The notes below the pieces were generated by a model. That model did no database searches and had not been told where the DNA came from. It was given only the letters and a program-made list of their open reading frames with translations. The position numbers were made by a program, and so were the translations under genes. From NCBI GenBank assembly GCA_009869945.1, contig WIXG01000274.1, positions 1 to 64,000 of the forward strand: a stretch of 64,000 nt of DNA, written 5' to 3'. Origin of the DNA: Mesaphorura yosii. Its lineage: Eukaryota; Arthropoda; Collembola; Poduromorpha; Tullbergiidae. Positions 59,158 through 64,000 of this stretch are shown here, piece by piece; within the stretch, counting starts at the first letter, position 1; each line of letters begins with the position of its first letter.

Positions 59158-62100
59158 AATAACATTTACCAAACCCAAAAGCGTCCCGCCGTCATTTTTT
59201 ATGCACTCGCATTCATTAAAACCCGCTTCAGCTTTTGAGGTCGTAAATGAGTGAAAGCTTCATTTTTGTCCTTGAACGTGCATCAACAGTAACGCTACTG
59301 CCGCCACCGCCAACAACCACAACACGTGTCATAATATTTATGTTTATAGTCCGTACGTCTTTCTCTTCTCGCATCCATATTCGCGTACACTCTTGTGTTC
59401 TGTCTTCTTCCTTTTCATGTCAATTTTAATGAGAATTAATGCGACATGAAACTGACACTTTACGGTCTACATTCCGTCGTGCGTGCCTGCGGAAAGAGTA
59501 ACTGTAAAATTAGCTTGTTCCTGGGTTTGGTTTGGTTTGGCTTTCGCTTGACAATGATGTGACTCGTACACGACTTTTCGCTTTTGGAAGTCTCACAGAC
59601 GACGACGAGTTTTCACCCGCCGCTCCCGTGCGCCGTGCTATGCGTCTCATTTGCATGTTATGAAGGTCCTTGGCCATGTAAGTCTAAACTAAGGCTTGGC
59701 TCTGACTAAATCCCAAACCTAAAACTTTATATCCCATTTCCCGTACCCGCTCCAGTGAAAGTGTCCGTCCTGCTCCTGCTAAGCCAAGCCCCACGCCACG
59801 CATATCCCATGCACATCACGCTAACTGCAAATCTAGGAAATGTTGCCAACTCCAAAGTTCTAGTTTTCGAGTCGTACTTTCTCTCGCCTTTGACGTCATC
59901 GGGCGTACGGTTCGACATGAAAAATAATTTTTGGTAACGAGCACTACTTCTGCGAGTTAAGAGTTTCGTGAGCGCACTGTGGAAGGGTAACAAAAAGAAA
60001 AAGGTGCGGCGCGATGCGGGTTTTCGCTGTACAAGCCTGAACAGGTACGATCGATGCCTTTCTTTTCCTTCTCCCCGGCCGTCCGTAACATTTCAATCAT
60101 GCTGTACATCAGCAGCAAAAGAAGCAGAAGCAGAAGTACGTGAGAAAAAGGAGACAAGCATCCGAAAAAGTGTAACACCAAGCTAAAGTCAAAGCCAAAG
60201 CCAAGTCTTGTAGTTGCAAGTCGAAGAGGAAGGGATTTGGCAGAGGCAAGAAAGCTTTGACTGTGGAAATGAAAAGATAAAAAAAGGAATTTGGGGGATA
60301 TCAGCTTCGGGATTTTTGCGGTGACTTTTTCCTGCTTCTCTCAATTGGATTGCAGCTTTGTAATACTTTTTTCATTCTTCGTGCCATTACCACTGCCACT
60401 GCGACCGCATTGTGACATTGTGAGGCTTCTCTCTCTTGTGTCTCAAATCTATCCAAGTCCCATTGAATTCGAGGCTTAGCTCTTGCAATACTGTCGCAGT
60501 GCAATGTGCCATTATGGCAAGTGTAACTAATCGCTTGAATGGAAACCAAAAAGGCGTCTAATTTGCTGACTTTATCTTCCCTTTCATCAGATCATTCTGC
60601 CGCATTTTCTCGCATCACCACAACCATACGTACCCGCATCATGTAAAGAATGCACAGCAGAGTTCGTTTCGCTGAAGTAAAACCATTAAAGAATATCCAA
60701 TTTAAGGTTTGGCCGGTCTGGGCCTTTGGTTCACTTTTCGCTTTTCGGTTCTCATTGCTCCAGATTCTTCATTAGGTTGACTTCCGATTTCGAAGAAATC
60801 GAAGGAGGCGAGTTTCAACTTTGCCTTTCACTATTTTGCAAGGTAATTGTTATAATTATGTGCCGGCAAATTGATTTCCCCATGAGGGGAAATTGAATCG
60901 CCGAATGAATGATTGCTCGTCGTCATTGCTGTTTGCCGTGATTCAAATAATAATCACTGCATCACGGACTAAGGCCAAAATGACTAATCCTTGGCTGGAC
61001 TGAATCACGCAATGCGCTAGATACCTGGAGCATGCAATGTAAGGCCAATGCGGGTGTGGATGCGTACGCAACTTTGTTGAGTCGAGTCGAAATCTGCAGA
61101 GCAAGAGAAGCCCATGAAAAAATCCAATTTTCTCGGTCGTGCCGTACTTTGATGGGGAGTTACCAATTCGTCATTACTCCCAAAGTACGCACGTCGTGTA
61201 TGTGAACATGGATGTGGACTGAGCACTAGCGAGATTGACTAATGTGTGGAGACGATGAAAAAAGAGTCGGGCGATTGCCAAAGGTGTAATTAGATGGCTA
61301 TTGTGCTACTGCTAACGCTAGATTCGCGTTCGGGTTCCCCTCCGTCGATAATACGAACAGTATTTCACCAGAGCCGGCCAGAGAGAGAAAGAACACGTTG
61401 TAAAAAATAATCAACAAGACTTGCGGCTGATCTCGTAACTGGTTTGGACTATGGGCAGACAGGGAAACGCGATGAACAATTCCTTGCTTTGAAACGAAGT
61501 AACTGCTTAATCAGCTTCTTTATTTACTTCCCCTCCTCGAGGCGGCAGTAGCAAATTACTCGAGTTGGTCAAGACCGCATTTGTTCTGATGACCAGCGAA
61601 CACATCTCCGACCAGCAAATGCGTAGGGTTCTGTTCTTCTAGATTGAAGTGCATGGCAAATAAAATAAAAACGAACACGGCAACTGGTAACAGTAATTGC
61701 AATTGACTTGATAATCATAAGAATACATCTTTCCCAACTCACTCGTCTTGCCACTCGCCAATATCCGTCTTTTCTTCGTTTCTCGGTGCGGAAACAGTGG
61801 CAATATCGGTGCGGTGGTGAAAGGAGAGCTAATCCATCCCGACACTTATTGCCATGTTTTCTTCCCTTCTCACAAATGACAAATATCTTTCCTGACACTT
61901 TTCTTCTCCATTGAACATTTGTGCCATTATACGATATTATCTCTGCCTATCCCGCACCGAATCGCTTTGCAATATTTTTATTGTCCTCGCCCTCGCAGCG
62001 CCGAGTCGCAGAGCATTGCAGTCAACAACGTCCGGCCACGGCATATCGTGTGCTCCTTGCCTTCCGTTATTTATTATTATCGCACATATTTCTTTGTTTC

Positions 62101-64000
62101 CTTAAACATATGTTTCTGTTCACACATGTAATTATTGACAATCGACTGACTCGACACAGTACACTGCCAGGAAACACGACGACACGAGACGTGAGTCGCG
62201 TCAAGTTGACTTCTTTACTCGGGTTGGACAAGTTGACATAATGAATCACTCAATTCAAACTAAATGCATCAGACTAGCCGGCAGCACGCAAGATAAGCTG
62301 CTATTTGAAGCTCACAGCTCGTTCTGTGCATGCTGAGTCGGTGTGTTGCTGTGTAAATGTAAATGCGTAAAGCATTCGTGAAGAACATCAAAGGAAGACT
62401 GGGTTGACAAAATGTTCGTTTACATAATTAGGAAAGCAAACTCCAATTGACGGAACCAGTCAGCTCGAGTCGAGCAGTTGACAGAAAGCGAAACGTAAAC
62501 GTAAACGTACAGAATTAGCAAAGTTAACTTCGAAACAGGAAAAACTTCCCCTTCCCTCCTCCAACGTTGCTTTTCAGGTCTTCTGCTGCCTATTTTCACT
62601 GTCGCTCGCTCACTCGCTGTGGACCTGATATGCCATGAGTTGCTGTGTTCCTCATTCACGTCCTGAGTTCTGCACTTGAAAGCACGACAAACCAGCACCG
62701 AAGTGGATGGGAGAGCCCTCAAGGGAATTCTGCTGCATGCAGACTCTGGACGCGGGCTGGAAAGGAAAGCAGCGAGTGTAACAAAATAATTTCACCAAGG
62801 CGAACGGAGAAAGAAAGAAAAACAGAAACACAGCACGGCATGGCACGAGTTGAGTTGCGTTGGTTCGTTAAAAGAGCTGCTTCTCTATTCTCATTTAAAT
62901 TCAAAGGTTGATGTGTGCACTTGACATTCACAGCAGCCGAGTAGCGGCAGGCGCGGAGCGAATCTCATCCAATATTTATACATTTAGTGTGCGGGGACGG
63001 CAGGAGAAAGACCTTTGCTCATCAGGATCAAATTCGTCCTCAAGTGAGGCAGAATAATGATCCGTGTGCGTGCTGCGCTTTGCTTTTGCTTGGCTTGGCT
63101 GTTGCGGTTCGGGATTTCTAAGAAACGACGTAAAGCAGAACAGAACAACGCTTCATTCACTTTTACTAATGAATGATGACGAATATTCCGGATAACCTTT
63201 AGTTTATATTTAACTAAAAGCTTAGACAAGACACGTACCTGCAAATAGTGCGCGTAATGTTTGTGTCAGTACGCCCTTCGCCTACGTAATGAAAGTTGTG
63301 TTTAATTACTTAAATTTATTGTGTAAACTTTCAAATCTCATCATCAAACAATTCAAAGTAACTTTAGCTTTTACTGAGCCGAGCAGTGCAGAAAGAGGAT
63401 TCATCTACGGGCTGGAGCGTGGGGTAAACTTTGCCCGATTTGGTTCGGTAACTTTTTCTTTTCTCTCCGTCGTGCTTTTCAGACTAATTAAAAATTATAA
63501 TCTAATCTAATGAGTACAAATGTGCAAACGCGATGCTCGGCAGCAAGATCAACGATGTAAGGCATGAACTTTTCGTGCTGAGGTGCCGTCAATGAAGACT
63601 GTGCTGAGCCCCAATCTCGAGTGCAGGACGGTGATGTTGCTATCTAAGAGAAAATGAATCGGCACTGAATGAATGCCTTAACGTATTTTGGGCATACGGA
63701 ATTCTAAAGCAGAAGTTATGATTATCAAGGGTACACTTACGTTTCATGGCAGACAGCTCGAAAGGAAAGAACAAATACTCGACATTCGACAATGTATGCG
63801 CCCAACGAAGCAGATAACTAAACACGTCTCACTTCCTCCACCGAGACGGCGAGACGCAGTGTAACTTACGGGCGTACAGCGAAATGAACAGTTCACCATT
63901 CACCCGTCCTAAGAAGTCCCGCGACCACGACGATGTACCGCGCCTGAGCCATTGCCTTGCTGAATTTTGCCGTGGAACACTTTTATCTCATGGGCGAGTT
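59158..64000. other. Non-coding sequence downstream of VAChT, no gene seen
   Basis: Nearly 5 kb with no supported exon on either strand. In animals where VAChT is nested in ChAT, ChAT coding exons lie further downstream on the same strand. None is recognisable here, so this could be part of a long ChAT intron or plain intergenic DNA. Confidence 0.45.

Overview
This window comes from an arthropod nuclear genome. Every recognisable gene is eukaryotic and split by introns. I can reconstruct 60 introns in frame; all are GT-AG and most are only 50-120 bases long. Two chitin-binding peritrophin/mucin-type genes and TATA plus TCAGT-type core promoters point to an arthropod. I cannot resolve the order, although a pancrustacean with a compact genome would fit. 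No prophage, CRISPR array, rRNA gene, intact transposon or bona fide tRNA was seen.

The left third (0.5-20 kb) is gene-dense. In order it holds MTFMT (-), an SLC22-type organic ion transporter (+), the meiotic MutS homologue MSH5 (-, tail to tail with the transporter) and eIF3g (-). These are followed by two related small secreted-protein genes (-), another secreted orphan (-), an orphan coiled-coil/acidic protein (-) and a divergent phospholipid scramblase-like gene (-). A decayed coding-like stretch lies at 20.4-21.4 kb. Two tandem chitin-binding (CBM14) mucin-like genes (+) follow at 21.5-24.7 kb.

The right two thirds is gene-poor and contains two linked cholinergic genes on the same strand. 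The high-affinity choline transporter CHT/SLC5A7 is at 27.8-30.9 kb, and the vesicular acetylcholine transporter VAChT/SLC18A3 is at 55.5-57.5 kb. Between them are an 846-residue secreted Q/N/P/Y-rich low-complexity protein (-) and a 234-residue secreted orphan (+). Long stretches with no credible genes surround the cholinergic pair and may hold their neuronal regulatory DNA and 5' UTR exons. ChAT, which shares a locus with VAChT in most animals, was not found in the window.

Functionally, CHT takes up choline at cholinergic terminals and VAChT loads the acetylcholine made from it into vesicles. The peritrophins and small secreted proteins are extracellular, matrix or gut-lining type products. 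MTFMT, eIF3g and MSH5 are housekeeping or meiotic genes unrelated to these. Exon coordinates are my own splice reconstructions: reading frame is kept across every junction, but no transcript evidence was available.
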